A DNA stretch of 64,000 bases from positions 62,001 to 126,000 of the forward strand of contig NZ_JACXBW010000008.1 of NCBI RefSeq assembly GCF_014712225.1. The letters run 5' to 3'. The notes under the pieces were generated by a model. It saw only the letters and a program-made list of their open reading frames with translations, had not been told where the DNA came from and did not search any database. The DNA is from Pseudarthrobacter sulfonivorans (lineage in GTDB: Bacteria > Actinomycetota > Actinomycetes > Actinomycetales > Micrococcaceae). This document shows positions 17,635 through 26,215 of the stretch, piece after piece. Numbering within the stretch: position 1 is the stretch's first letter; every line of letters begins with the position of its first letter. The translations under genes were made by a program, and so were the position numbers.

Positions 17635-18333
17635 CTAGGACACCGTCTGGTTGAACACGTGCCGGCGGATCCAGGCGTGCATGGCGATCGCGGCAGCCGA
17701 GGCCGCGTTGATCGACCGGGTCGAACCGAACTGCTCGATGGACAGGGTGGCCAGTGCGGCGTCGTGGACTTCCGGCGTCAGCCCCGGGCCCTCCTGGCCG
17801 AACACCAGCACGCAGTCCTTGGGCAGCTCGTAGGTCTCCAACGGCACGGAGTCGGGGAAAATGTCGATGCCGATGATGGCCAGCCCCTCCCCCTGCGCCC
17901 ATGCCACGAAATCCTCAACGGTGGGGTGGTGGCGGACATGCTGGTAACGGTCGGTGACCATGGCCCCGCGCCGGTTCCACCGGCGTCGTCCGATGATGTG
18001 GACTTCCTTGGCGAGGAACGCGTTGGCGGTGCGCACCACGGTCCCGATATTCATATCGTGCTGCCAGTTTTCGATGGCGATGTGGAAGTTGTGCCGCTTG
18101 GAATCGAGGTCCGCCACGATCGCGTCGTGCTTCCAGTACCGGTACTGGTCCACTACGTTGCGCCGGTCCCCGTCCGCCAGCAGTTCAGGGTCCCAATGCT
18201 CACCCTCGGGCAGCTCACCTTCCCAGGGTCCGACGCCAACCTCCGCCCTGGGTTCCAGTTCCACCGGCTCCTCTGCTGACTGTGTGGTCCCGAATGGTTG
18301 GGCTTCGGTTGGGTTCCCGGGCGTTTGATTCAC
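17635..18333 (-). CDS. TrmH/SpoU-family RNA methyltransferase
   Basis: A 232-residue SPOUT methyltransferase that would transfer a methyl group from SAM to a ribose of tRNA or rRNA. The knotted C-terminal half shows NIGTVVRTANAFLAKEVHIIG, then VLVFGQEGPGLTPEVHDAALATLSIEQFG and STRSINAASAAAIAMHAW, which are motifs 1-3. The N-terminal 60 residues are an acidic, non-conserved tail. GTG 18333 is the first in-frame start after a stop; its ribosome site is unusually close, so the true start could be later. The exact RNA target is unknown. Confidence 0.85.
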   Translation of the reverse strand: MNQTPGNPTEAQPFGTTQSAEEPVELEPRAEVGVGPWEGELPEGEHWDPELLADGDRRNVVDQYRYWKHDAIVADLDSKRHNFHIAIENWQHDMNIGTVVRTANAFLAKEVHIIGRRRWNRRGAMVTDRYQHVRHHPTVEDFVAWAQGEGLAIIGIDIFPDSVPLETYELPKDCVLVFGQEGPGLTPEVHDAALATLSIEQFGSTRSINAASAAAIAMHAWIRRHVFNQTVS

Positions 18334-18385
18334 CCCTCAACACTAGACTGGACCACTGGAGCATTCATCACCGGTGGAGGTAGAC

Positions 18386-19216
18386 GTGGCAGAAGCAGAC
18401 CAGGTAGTGGGAAACCCGGCGGTTTACCGCAGCGGCCAGGAGATCGAATGCTGGCTGACGGACATGGACGGCGTCCTGGTCCACGAAAACCAGGCAGTCC
18501 CCGGCGCCGCGGAGCTGATCCAGCGCTGGGTGGACACGTCCAGGCGCTTCCTGGTGCTGACCAACAACTCCATCTTCACGCCGCGCGACCTGGCGGCCCG
18601 GCTCCGTGCCTCCGGTCTCGAGATTCCCGAGGAGAACATCTGGACGTCCGCCCTGGCCACCGCCCAGTTCCTCAAGGACCAGGTGCGTGGTTCCGGTTCG
18701 GGGAACCGTGCCTACACGATCGGGGAGGCAGGGCTGACGACGGCGCTGCATGAGGCAGGCTTCATCCTCACCGACCAGGACCCGGACTTCGTGGTGCTCG
18801 GCGAAACCCGCACGTACTCCTTCGAAGCGATCACCATGGCCATCCGCCTGATCCTGGCCGGGGCCCGCTTTATTGCCACCAACCCTGACGCCACCGGCCC
18901 GTCCAAGGACGGACCCATGCCCGCCACCGGTGCCATCGCCGCCCTGATCACCAAGGCCACCGGGCGGGAACCGTACATCGTTGGCAAGCCGAATCCCATG
19001 ATGTTCCGTTCCGCGATGAACCAGATCGATGCCCACTCCGAAACCACCGCGATGATCGGGGACCGGATGGACACCGACATCATTGCCGGCATGGAGGCAG
19101 GGCTGCACACGGTGCTGGTGCTCACCGGCATTACCCAGCGCGGGGATATTGCCGCCTACCCGTTCCGGCCCAACCAGGTGCTGAATTCCGTGGCGGACCT
19201 GAAGAACCAGATCTAG
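18386..19216 (+). CDS. HAD-IIA family (NagD-like) phosphatase
   Basis: A 276-residue cytosolic phosphohydrolase. The four HAD motifs are present: DMDGVLVHENQ (nucleophile Asp), LVLTNNS, the lysine in VGKPNPMMF and MIGDRMDTDIIAGMEAG. The cap is of the C2 type, as in NagD and p-nitrophenyl phosphatases. The substrate is unknown. GGAGGT (18376-18381) sits 4 bp before GTG 18386, which I prefer over the in-frame GTG at 18374 that lies inside this ribosome site. Its stop shares the four bases CTAG with the convergent neighbour. Confidence 0.86.
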   Translation: MAEADQVVGNPAVYRSGQEIECWLTDMDGVLVHENQAVPGAAELIQRWVDTSRRFLVLTNNSIFTPRDLAARLRASGLEIPEENIWTSALATAQFLKDQVRGSGSGNRAYTIGEAGLTTALHEAGFILTDQDPDFVVLGETRTYSFEAITMAIRLILAGARFIATNPDATGPSKDGPMPATGAIAALITKATGREPYIVGKPNPMMFRSAMNQIDAHSETTAMIGDRMDTDIIAGMEAGLHTVLVLTGITQRGDIAAYPFRPNQVLNSVADLKNQI

Positions 19217-20262
19217 AAGACGCTAACTTTCGAGCCGCCGCGGGGCAGCGGGAAGAACTGGTCCATCAACTTGTCCACGATGGGCCGGTAGACCAGCGGA
19301 CTCCAGCCCGGGCTCGCGTGCGCCGGCAGGGCACCCTCGGTCTGCAGGTCCATGGACACCATGTGGGGCGCGAATGCGGCCGCCCACGCGTTCCTGGCCG
19401 TCTGGTAGCTGACCGTGCGGTCCTTGGTGTTACCGATATACGCCATTCGCGCGCTGCCGAGCTGGTCCACGAAGCGGTTTCCGTCAAAGTGGTAGATGTA
19501 CGCCGACTCGGACTGAATCAGCTCACTGGAGGGCGCGATCGGGGACAACTGCTCCATGCTCTGGTCAAAGATCTGCCGCCAGGTCCGCTCGTCCTTGTGG
19601 ATGACGCGCTCCCCCAGTTCGTAGCTGCCCCTCAGCACCGAGGGCACCCGGAAGCCGCGCTCATAAAGGAACACAACGCCGTCGAACCAGCTCTCGTCCA
19701 GCACATCGCTCCGGCTGAAGGGAGTGGAGTCCAGCAGGATGAACTCCACCTCCACGCCGTGGAGTTCCCGAAGCCGCGCGGCCACCTGGGTGGCCACCAT
19801 GCCGCCGAAGCTGTGTCCGTAGAAGTAGAGCTTGGTGAGCTTCCTGGCGCGGACGTGTTCAATGACCGCAATCACCACCTGGTCGATATCCAGCCCCAGG
19901 TTGGAATAGCCGACGGCGGCGAGCTGGCCCCGCTTGTTCAGCGACCCCCGCAGGGCGTTCAGGATCCACTGCGCCTCTTCCCAGCTGGTCTTGAAACCCG
20001 GGAACAGGAACCAGCTGGCATTCGGATAGTAGGCGTCGGCGAAGTCGTCAGGGACCTGCAGGATTCTGTTGACCCGCCGCTCCGCCTGGACCCGGCGGGT
20101 GAAGAGCATGTCCGCCGCGAGCACAGTTGAGGCGCCCGCTCCTGCCAGGAACCCGCGGCGCGAAAACCTCTTGAGGGCAGCGGCATCGGTAAGCAGCCGG
20201 GCTTGTTGAGATCCTCGCTGCTCCGGCTGTTCCAGCGGTTCTGCTTCCTCCCTGTACGGCAC
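19213..20262 (-). CDS. alpha/beta hydrolase-fold protein with Tat-like signal
   Basis: A 349-residue protein. A long cytoplasmic-like head is followed by KRFSRRGFLAGAGASTVLAADML, a twin-arginine export signal near residues 32-55. The mature part carries FYGHSFGGMVATQ (serine nucleophile elbow), an aspartate in FILLDSTPFSRSD and a late histidine in FAPHMVSMDLQTEG, which fits an alpha/beta hydrolase. Substrate unknown; an exported esterase or lipase is plausible. It ends tail-to-tail on the HAD gene. Confidence 0.7.
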   Translation of the reverse strand: MPYREEAEPLEQPEQRGSQQARLLTDAAALKRFSRRGFLAGAGASTVLAADMLFTRRVQAERRVNRILQVPDDFADAYYPNASWFLFPGFKTSWEEAQWILNALRGSLNKRGQLAAVGYSNLGLDIDQVVIAVIEHVRARKLTKLYFYGHSFGGMVATQVAARLRELHGVEVEFILLDSTPFSRSDVLDESWFDGVVFLYERGFRVPSVLRGSYELGERVIHKDERTWRQIFDQSMEQLSPIAPSSELIQSESAYIYHFDGNRFVDQLGSARMAYIGNTKDRTVSYQTARNAWAAAFAPHMVSMDLQTEGALPAHASPGWSPLVYRPIVDKLMDQFFPLPRGGSKVSVF

Positions 20263-20334
20263 ACCTCTACCGTAGCCACAGGAGAAGCCGCCCCCGCAAC
20301 CCGGTTTCTCCCGCGCCGGGCGGGGGGAAAGGCG

Positions 20335-20961
20335 TCAGCTTGCGGCTTGCCGCTCCGCTGCCGGGTTCAGGATCTCACTAAGCGGGGTCCGCCGCAGAAT
20401 TTCCTGGCCGATGTCGTTGTACCTGCCAAGCAGGTCCGGACCGCCCAGGGCCTCGGGGTCGTCAAGCAGCGAAAAGACTTCATCGCTGGCGGCGAAGAGC
20501 TCCTCGTCGGAGTATTCCTCCAGTGGGCGGACGGCCAGCGGCACCGAAGTCGGCTCGCTGGCCCCTCGCCTGCCTGTTTCGACAGAGGCGGCAAGTTCGG
20601 CCTCAAGCACATCAGTGATTTCCCGTAGCGGGACTACGGTGTCGTCAGCCGGCTGTTCCGCCCCCACGCCGGTCAGCATCAACGAGACGCCGCCGCCGAG
20701 AGTGCCGGGCGCGCCTTCCATCGCGTTCAAGTCCACGCGAAGACCCGCCAATGCAGTTGATTCCACCCGGGCGGCATGGGACAGGTCCACGCTGACGTGG
20801 GACTGGACTCCCAGGCTGCGGAGCCTCTGAATCATATGGACGAGGGCCGGGCGCGATGCCTCGTCGAGGCTACCGAGCACGTCAATCCGGACGGTGTCTG
20901 TCAGATCGTCACGGTTGGTGGTGGCGTTGAGGGCGGCAGTGCCATCCGAGGCGTGGTCCAT
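20335..20961 (-). CDS. STAS-like domain protein, unrecognised
   Basis: A 208-residue soluble protein. Residues 20-100 resemble a STAS domain: DTVRIDVLGSLDEASRPALVHMIQRL, HVSVDLSHAARVESTALAGLRVDL and a following glycine-rich strand. The C-terminal 90 residues are acidic and contain EYSDEELFAASDEVFSLLDDPE. It lies just downstream of the GAF-ANTAR gene in the same direction, so a signalling role with that regulator is plausible. No stronger assignment is possible. Confidence 0.5.
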   Translation of the reverse strand: MDHASDGTAALNATTNRDDLTDTVRIDVLGSLDEASRPALVHMIQRLRSLGVQSHVSVDLSHAARVESTALAGLRVDLNAMEGAPGTLGGGVSLMLTGVGAEQPADDTVVPLREITDVLEAELAASVETGRRGASEPTSVPLAVRPLEEYSDEELFAASDEVFSLLDDPEALGGPDLLGRYNDIGQEILRRTPLSEILNPAAERQAAS

Positions 20962-21056
20962 AGGTACTCCAAATAAAGGGGATGTCTATGGCCGACGGCT
21001 CAACCTCCGTAAGCGTAACCTCCGGATTGATCCGGCACAAGCGCACGCGGTGGGCG

Positions 21057-21815
21057 TCAACCCACCTGGGCCCTACCCGGCTGCTGGTAGTGGGTGCGGG
21101 TGCCCACTCCGCCCACGGAGTCCACGAGTGCCTTGGCAATATCGCGCAGCTTGGTATTGCTGTTGCTTGACGCGTCCGTCAGGATCTGGACCGCGGCGTC
21201 CTGGCTGCAGCGGTTCTGTGCCATCACCACGCCAATCGCGATGTCGATGACGGTGCGGGACTCCAGGGTGGCCCGCAGGTTAGTGGCGCTGTCACTGTGC
21301 AGTGCAAACCTGACCGCCAGCCGCAGGGCCTGGGAGATCTCCCTGGTAAAGCCCCGGGCCTTGGCTGCGGCACGTTCGTCGAATTTGTGCGGGACGTTCG
21401 AATAGAGGTTCAGCGCAGCCCGCGCCTCGCCCTGAAGGTTGAAGGGCAGCGAAAGTACTGAGCGCAGACCGTGGGAGGCCACGGCATCGGCGTACACGGG
21501 CCCCCACCGGTCCTCCTCGAACAGGTCCGGCACGCTGACTTCGCGTTGCTCCTCGGCCGCCGTCAGGCAGGGGCCCTGAGACAGCGAGTATTGGATTTCG
21601 TCCACGTCGCGGGCGTCGTCGCTGCTCCAGCCGATGGTGGCCGCCTTGCGGTCACGGAGGAGGGTGATTCCGCACAGGGCGTCGTCGCCGTCGCCTGCCA
21701 TCTGGTGCGCCGAAAACCGGGCCAACTCATTGAGGAACTCCTCAAAATCCGCACTCTCCAGGATGAGGTTCTGGACCTGTTCGGCGGTGTTCAACGGTGA
21801 TTCGGGTGGGAGCAT
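21057..21815 (-). CDS. GAF and ANTAR domain regulator
   Basis: A 252-residue cytoplasmic regulator. Residues 20-165 form a GAF sensor (FLNELARFSAHQMAG, SQGPCLTAAEEQREVSV, GLRSVLSLPFNLQGEARAALNLYS). Residues 175-235 form an ANTAR domain (LRATLESRTVIDIAIGVVMAQNRCSQDAAVQIL). ANTAR proteins bind paired hairpins in mRNA leaders and prevent termination. Its RNA targets are not evident in this window. The gene after it (STAS-like) may be co-transcribed. Confidence 0.88.
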   Translation of the reverse strand: MLPPESPLNTAEQVQNLILESADFEEFLNELARFSAHQMAGDGDDALCGITLLRDRKAATIGWSSDDARDVDEIQYSLSQGPCLTAAEEQREVSVPDLFEEDRWGPVYADAVASHGLRSVLSLPFNLQGEARAALNLYSNVPHKFDERAAAKARGFTREISQALRLAVRFALHSDSATNLRATLESRTVIDIAIGVVMAQNRCSQDAAVQILTDASSNSNTKLRDIAKALVDSVGGVGTRTHYQQPGRAQVG

Positions 21816-21903
21816 GGCGCGCGTTCTCCAATTGGTGCGAAAAGGCCTGAGAGAATTGTACCGGCCCTTTGGCTGCTGCGCCCGGCTTCCCAGGCCTTGA
21901 CCG

Positions 21904-22476
21904 CTAGGAAAGTCCTAACTCATCCTTGCCGAAGGCGAACAGGTACGGCACTCCGGTCTCGGCCTCGATCTTTTCCTTGGCCCCGGTGTCCCGGTCAACG
22001 ATGACAGCCACAGCCACCACGTTGCCGCCGGCCTTGCGGACACCTTCGACGGCGGTCAGCGCGGACCCGCCGGTGGTGGACGTATCCTCAAGCACCAGGA
22101 CTTTGCGCCCCTCGACCGACGGCCCTTCAACCTGGCGGCCCATGCCGTAGGACTTCTGGGCCTTGCGGACCACAAAAGCGTCCACGGGCCGGCCGGCATC
22201 AACCGCCGCGTGCATCACCGCGGTGCCCACGGGGTCAGCACCCATGGTCAGGCCACCGGCACACTCAAAGTCGATCCCGGCGTCGTCCGCCAATGCCAGC
22301 ATGACCTGACCCACAAGCTTGGAAGCCTCGTGGTGCAACGTGATGCGGCGCAGATCGATGTAGTAGTCGGCCTCGGCACCGCTGGACAGGATCACCTTGC
22401 CGCGGACAACGGCAAGTTCCTTGATCAGTTCCAGGAGGCGGGCACGTGCAGCGGCGGCATCAAGAGGGGAAGTCAT
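21904..22476 (-). CDS. pyrE: orotate phosphoribosyltransferase (internal start or C-terminal domain)
   Basis: 190 residues from ATG 22476, a normal PyrE length. It converts orotate and PRPP to OMP in UMP synthesis. Visible motifs are SSGAEADYYIDLRRITLHHEASK, GGLTMGADPVGTAV, FVVRKAQKSYGMGRQVEG and the PRPP loop KVLVLEDTSTTGGSAL. GGAG lies 5 bp before the ATG, which supports its own translation even though the frame is open upstream into the FAD monooxygenase. It may be made as a free protein, as part of the fusion, or both. Confidence 0.93.
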   Translation of the reverse strand: MTSPLDAAAARARLLELIKELAVVRGKVILSSGAEADYYIDLRRITLHHEASKLVGQVMLALADDAGIDFECAGGLTMGADPVGTAVMHAAVDAGRPVDAFVVRKAQKSYGMGRQVEGPSVEGRKVLVLEDTSTTGGSALTAVEGVRKAGGNVVAVAVIVDRDTGAKEKIEAETGVPYLFAFGKDELGLS

Positions 22477-23763
22477 GGTCTCCAGTTTAGTGGTTTCCGG
22501 GTTTGTGACGACGCGCCCTCCGGTCTCCCGCAACTGAACGCGGCGCGCAAAGGCCGGCGCGTGTTCGGGCCTGGGCCCGAAGGCGATCATCCGGGGCAGG
22601 AGCCACCGCGTCACCGGAACACGCCGGGCCGCAAAAAGCAGGAACGGCGGGACCCCTCTCCTCTTCCCGGCGAACAACGGAACGAACACTGCCCGGTGCA
22701 TGACACGTTGGACGGTTTGGACCACAACGGTGGGCATCCTGCGTCGCCGTTGAACCGCGGCGAGGTCCTTTACACTCACGTGCCTCTGGAGAAGCGCAGG
22801 AGCCAGCCGGGCCGCGGCCGCGACGGCATCCTGGATGGCCAGGTTGATCCCCACGCCTCCGGCCGGCGACATGGCGTGGGCGGCGTCCCCGATGCACAGC
22901 AGCCCGTCAACGTACCACCGCTTCAGCCGGTCCAGCCGCACATCCAGCCAGTGAAGGTCCTCGACCGAACGGATGGCATCCACCCGGTCAGCCAGGTCGG
23001 GCCGCAGCCCGGCAACCCGTTCCCTGAACCGTTCCACCCCCTCAGCCCGGAGCCGCGCGTCCATTCCCTTCGGGCCGAGGTACCCCATCTGGTAATAGTC
23101 GTCACGGAACAGTGCAATCATGGCCTCCCCGGGCCGGAAGGCGGGGACGATCCCCGCCACCGCGCCCTTTTCCGAGGCATGTCGCGGAAGCCTGAACCAC
23201 CACGTGTCGAAGGGTACGGGGTACTCCTTCGGCTGCAACCCGGCGCCACGACGCAGCACGGAATGACGCCCGTCGGCACCCACCACAAGGTCCGCGCCGA
23301 GCCCTCCCTCCCTGCCATCACGCGTCCGGTAGCGGACGCCGGTGACGCGGCCGCCGTCGAGCATTAACGACGTGGCTTCATGTTCCATCAGGAGCGTGAA
23401 GGTGGGTTCGCGCGCGGCCTCGGTGGCCAGGAAGTTCAGGAAGTCCCACTGCGGCATCATGGCGATGTAGTTGTACGGAGGCTTCAAAGACGCGAAATCG
23501 CCGAAGGTGACCAGGCCGGCGCCCGGGACGGGTAAGGCCACGGTGCTCAGCCGGCTCTGCGGAAGTTTGCGGAATTCGTCGCCGAGGCCAAGCTCGTCAA
23601 TCAGCCGGATCGTGGAGGCATGCACGGTGTCGCCGCGGAAATCACGCAGGAAGTCGCCATGCTTTTCAAGAACGGTGACGTTCACGCCCGCCCGGGCCAG
23701 CAGCAGCCCCAGCACCATGCCCGCCGGGCCTCCACCTACAACAGCGCACCCCGTTCGCTCCAT
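21904..23763 (-). CDS. FAD-dependent monooxygenase reading in frame into PyrE
   Basis: One uninterrupted 619-codon frame. Residues 1-425 are an FAD_binding_3 monooxygenase: VVGGGPAGMVLGLLLARAG (dinucleotide fold), LVVGADGRHSVLRRGAG and CIGDAAHAMSPAGGVGINLAIQDA. That alone is a normal length for this group of oxidoreductases. After a short linker, residue 430 begins a complete orotate phosphoribosyltransferase. No stop codon separates them, so this is a genuine fusion, a lost stop, or a sequence error. An internal ribosome site (GGAG, 5 bp before ATG 22476) also permits separate PyrE. The monooxygenase substrate is unknown. Confidence 0.75.
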   Translation of the reverse strand: MERTGCAVVGGGPAGMVLGLLLARAGVNVTVLEKHGDFLRDFRGDTVHASTIRLIDELGLGDEFRKLPQSRLSTVALPVPGAGLVTFGDFASLKPPYNYIAMMPQWDFLNFLATEAAREPTFTLLMEHEATSLMLDGGRVTGVRYRTRDGREGGLGADLVVGADGRHSVLRRGAGLQPKEYPVPFDTWWFRLPRHASEKGAVAGIVPAFRPGEAMIALFRDDYYQMGYLGPKGMDARLRAEGVERFRERVAGLRPDLADRVDAIRSVEDLHWLDVRLDRLKRWYVDGLLCIGDAAHAMSPAGGVGINLAIQDAVAAAARLAPALLQRHVSVKDLAAVQRRRRMPTVVVQTVQRVMHRAVFVPLFAGKRRGVPPFLLFAARRVPVTRWLLPRMIAFGPRPEHAPAFARRVQLRETGGRVVTNPETTKLETMTSPLDAAAARARLLELIKELAVVRGKVILSSGAEADYYIDLRRITLHHEASKLVGQVMLALADDAGIDFECAGGLTMGADPVGTAVMHAAVDAGRPVDAFVVRKAQKSYGMGRQVEGPSVEGRKVLVLEDTSTTGGSALTAVEGVRKAGGNVVAVAVIVDRDTGAKEKIEAETGVPYLFAFGKDELGLS

Positions 23764-23788
23764 GCCCTAACGCTACGCCGGACGCACA

Positions 23789-23820
23789 AAGGCCGCACGC
23801 GTAACATCGCGTGCGGCCTT
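23789..23820 (-). terminator. terminator hairpin after the gluconokinase-GH3 gene
   Basis: AAGGCCGCACGCG (23789-23801) and CGCGTGCGGCCTT (23808-23820) make a perfect 13-bp stem with a six-base loop. It lies 20 bp past the stop of the fusion gene and just upstream of the FAD gene start, followed by a short TTTG on the minus strand. Confidence 0.75.
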
Positions 23821-23839
23821 CGTACGGTGCAGTTACCGC

Positions 23840-26215
23840 TTAGAGCCGGGTGTCGAACGAGTCGCAGAAGACGTTCTCATTGAACGTCCCCTGGAAGTCG
23901 GACTTGCCCATGATCTTTTCGATGGTGGCCCGGATGGCCTCCACGGAATCCGCGTGCGTGTGGATGGCGGTCTTGACCATCGGCACGTCAATGAGGTGGT
24001 TGGGCTGGTTCAGCGACACCAGCACCGTGGGCACCTCGGTGACGTACCACGGGATCTCGGCCGCCATGGGAGTGGACCACTTGATGCGGATGGCCGCTTC
24101 CTGCGCGAAACCCTTGACGTTGGCGAACACGAACGCGGCGTCATACTTGTCCGCGTAGTCGCCGGTGGCTTCCTCGGAGATGACGGACATGAAGTTGATG
24201 CCCGTCTCCCCCGCAGCCTCACGCTGGGCTGCCGTCTTGAACAGGTGCACCTCGAAGCCGGCTTTTTCCAGCTCGTCCTTGACCTTGTCCAGGTAGGCCA
24301 GCGGGTCCGCCCGGGTGAAGTCCGAGTCGCCGGAGATCCCGTACAGGCGGATCCGTTTGTGCGTTTCCGGCGTGATGGGCAGGTTGTTCGCGGTGTCCTT
24401 GACCAGGGTGACGGTCTTGTCCGCTACCTCGGCGGCAACGGCACGGTGCTCCGCACTGCCGATCTTGGCCAGCGCCTCCGCCGGCGGAACCAGCTCGCCG
24501 CGTTCCTTGCGGTGCAGGCCCAGCGAGGCCTTGAGTGCCAGGATGCGGCGCAGGGCGTCGTGCAGGCGCTGCTCGGTGATGATGCCGGACTTGTAGCCAT
24601 CGAGCATGTAGCCGAAATCCTCGGCGGGGTTGCGGAAGAACAGGAACATGTCGCAGCCCGCGGCGATGGTCGCAGGAACCAGGTCCTTGCGCTTCATGGC
24701 CTGGGTGAGCCCGATCATCTGCGAAGCATCCGTGAGGATCAGCCCGTTGAAGCCGAGCTCGCCGCGGAGCAGGTCCTGGAGCAGTTCCGGCGCCAGCGTG
24801 GCAGGCTTGATGTCCTTGTCGGCCAGGCCCGGACGGAAGTGCCGGGACAACTCCGGCGCCCCGATGTGCCCGATCATGATCGACTGCACTCCGTGGCCGA
24901 TCATTTCGCGGTAGACGTGCCCGTAGGTCTTGTTCCACTCGTCGTAGCCGAAAGTGTTGTACGAGGTGACCACGTGCTGGTCGCGCTCGTCCACCCCGTC
25001 ACCGGGGAAGTGCTTCATGGCGCAGGCAGTCGGTGACTCGCTGATGCCGTCGAAGTATTCCTTGGCGCGCTCCACCACGATCTCCGGCGTGTTGCCGAAG
25101 GACCGGGTGGAGATGACCGTGTTCCGCCAGTTGTAGTGGATGTCCACGATCGGCGCGAAAGCCCAGTTGCAGCCCAGCGCCGCGGTTTCAACGCCGGCCA
25201 CCTGGCCCATCTTCCGGGCGATGGACTTGTCCGGGTGCGAGCCGGCCTGCAGGTGCGTGGACACAAACGTGCCGTCGTCGCAGCTGCCGGCGCCTCCCAT
25301 TTCCGGGTTGGATGCCACCAGCAGCGGCACCTTGGACTTGGACTGCGCGTAACGGATGTGCTCCTGGACAGCGCCCGAGGGGCCCGGCCGGTAGCGCATG
25401 CCGCCCACGTGGAAGTCCTCCAGCACACCATCGAGGTACTCCGGGGAGTAATCGTTGTTGTGGTTGATGAACAGCTGGCCGATCTTTTCCTCAAGCGTCA
25501 TCGATTCCAGGGTGGAATTCACCCAGTCCACCGCCGCATCGTCGAGGTTGAACGGCGCGGCCTGAAGGTCGACGGCGAACTGGCGGCCCTGGGTGCCGGC
25601 GGCACCGGAGGTGCCGCCCACGGAGGCACCTGCCGGAGTTCCGCCGTCGGGCGCTGTGGTTGCCTTGGCGGCGGCCTTCACTGCGGCGGAGATTCCCGCC
25701 AGCGCGTCAACCATGACCTGGGCCACCGGGCCGGCGATGTCCACCACGACGCCTGCCTCGTCCGCTTCCAGCGGTTCAAGGGTGGCCAGCTGCGATTCCA
25801 GCAGCGCCGGCGGCATGAAGTGCCCGGAACGCCCTTCGGTCCGTGCCCTAAGAACCTCTTTGCTGCCGTGCAGGTGCAGGAATACGGTCTCCGGCGCCTG
25901 GGCGCGGATGGCGTCCCGGTAGCTGCGGCGGAGCGCCGAGCAGGCCAGGACCAGGCCACCCTCGCCTGCTGCTGCCAGTTTCGAGCCCACCGTGGCGAGC
26001 CACGGCCAGCGGTCCTCGTCGGTCAGCGGGATGCCCGCTGCCATCTTGGCGACGTTGTCCACCGGGTGGAGGGAGTCGGCGTCGAGGAACGGAATACTCA
26101 GTTCACGGGCCACGAGGTCACCGATGGTGGTCTTGCCGCAGCCGGAGACGCCCATGACGATGACGCGGGGACCGGTGGCCCCTCCTCCTGCGGAGGGCGA
26201 AGTAGCGTTGATCAC
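23840..26215 (-). CDS. gluconokinase-glycoside hydrolase family 3 fusion
   Basis: A single 791-residue frame. Residues 16-172 are a GntK-type kinase: GVSGCGKTT (22-30), [33 protein letters not shown] and [20 protein letters not shown]. Residues 175-212 are an Ala/Gly/Thr linker. Residues 213 onward are a GH3 hydrolase: [33 protein letters not shown] (401-407), a likely nucleophile D496 in LILTDAS, and a C-terminal sandwich domain. The kinase would phosphorylate gluconate or a related acid, and the hydrolase would release sugar from a glycoside. Its start overlaps manD by ATGA. No export signal is seen, so both should act in the cytoplasm. Confidence 0.85.
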   Translation of the reverse strand: MINATSPSAGGGATGPRVIVMGVSGCGKTTIGDLVARELSIPFLDADSLHPVDNVAKMAAGIPLTDEDRWPWLATVGSKLAAAGEGGLVLACSALRRSYRDAIRAQAPETVFLHLHGSKEVLRARTEGRSGHFMPPALLESQLATLEPLEADEAGVVVDIAGPVAQVMVDALAGISAAVKAAAKATTAPDGGTPAGASVGGTSGAAGTQGRQFAVDLQAAPFNLDDAAVDWVNSTLESMTLEEKIGQLFINHNNDYSPEYLDGVLEDFHVGGMRYRPGPSGAVQEHIRYAQSKSKVPLLVASNPEMGGAGSCDDGTFVSTHLQAGSHPDKSIARKMGQVAGVETAALGCNWAFAPIVDIHYNWRNTVISTRSFGNTPEIVVERAKEYFDGISESPTACAMKHFPGDGVDERDQHVVTSYNTFGYDEWNKTYGHVYREMIGHGVQSIMIGHIGAPELSRHFRPGLADKDIKPATLAPELLQDLLRGELGFNGLILTDASQMIGLTQAMKRKDLVPATIAAGCDMFLFFRNPAEDFGYMLDGYKSGIITEQRLHDALRRILALKASLGLHRKERGELVPPAEALAKIGSAEHRAVAAEVADKTVTLVKDTANNLPITPETHKRIRLYGISGDSDFTRADPLAYLDKVKDELEKAGFEVHLFKTAAQREAAGETGINFMSVISEEATGDYADKYDAAFVFANVKGFAQEAAIRIKWSTPMAAEIPWYVTEVPTVLVSLNQPNHLIDVPMVKTAIHTHADSVEAIRATIEKIMGKSDFQGTFNENVFCDSFDTRL

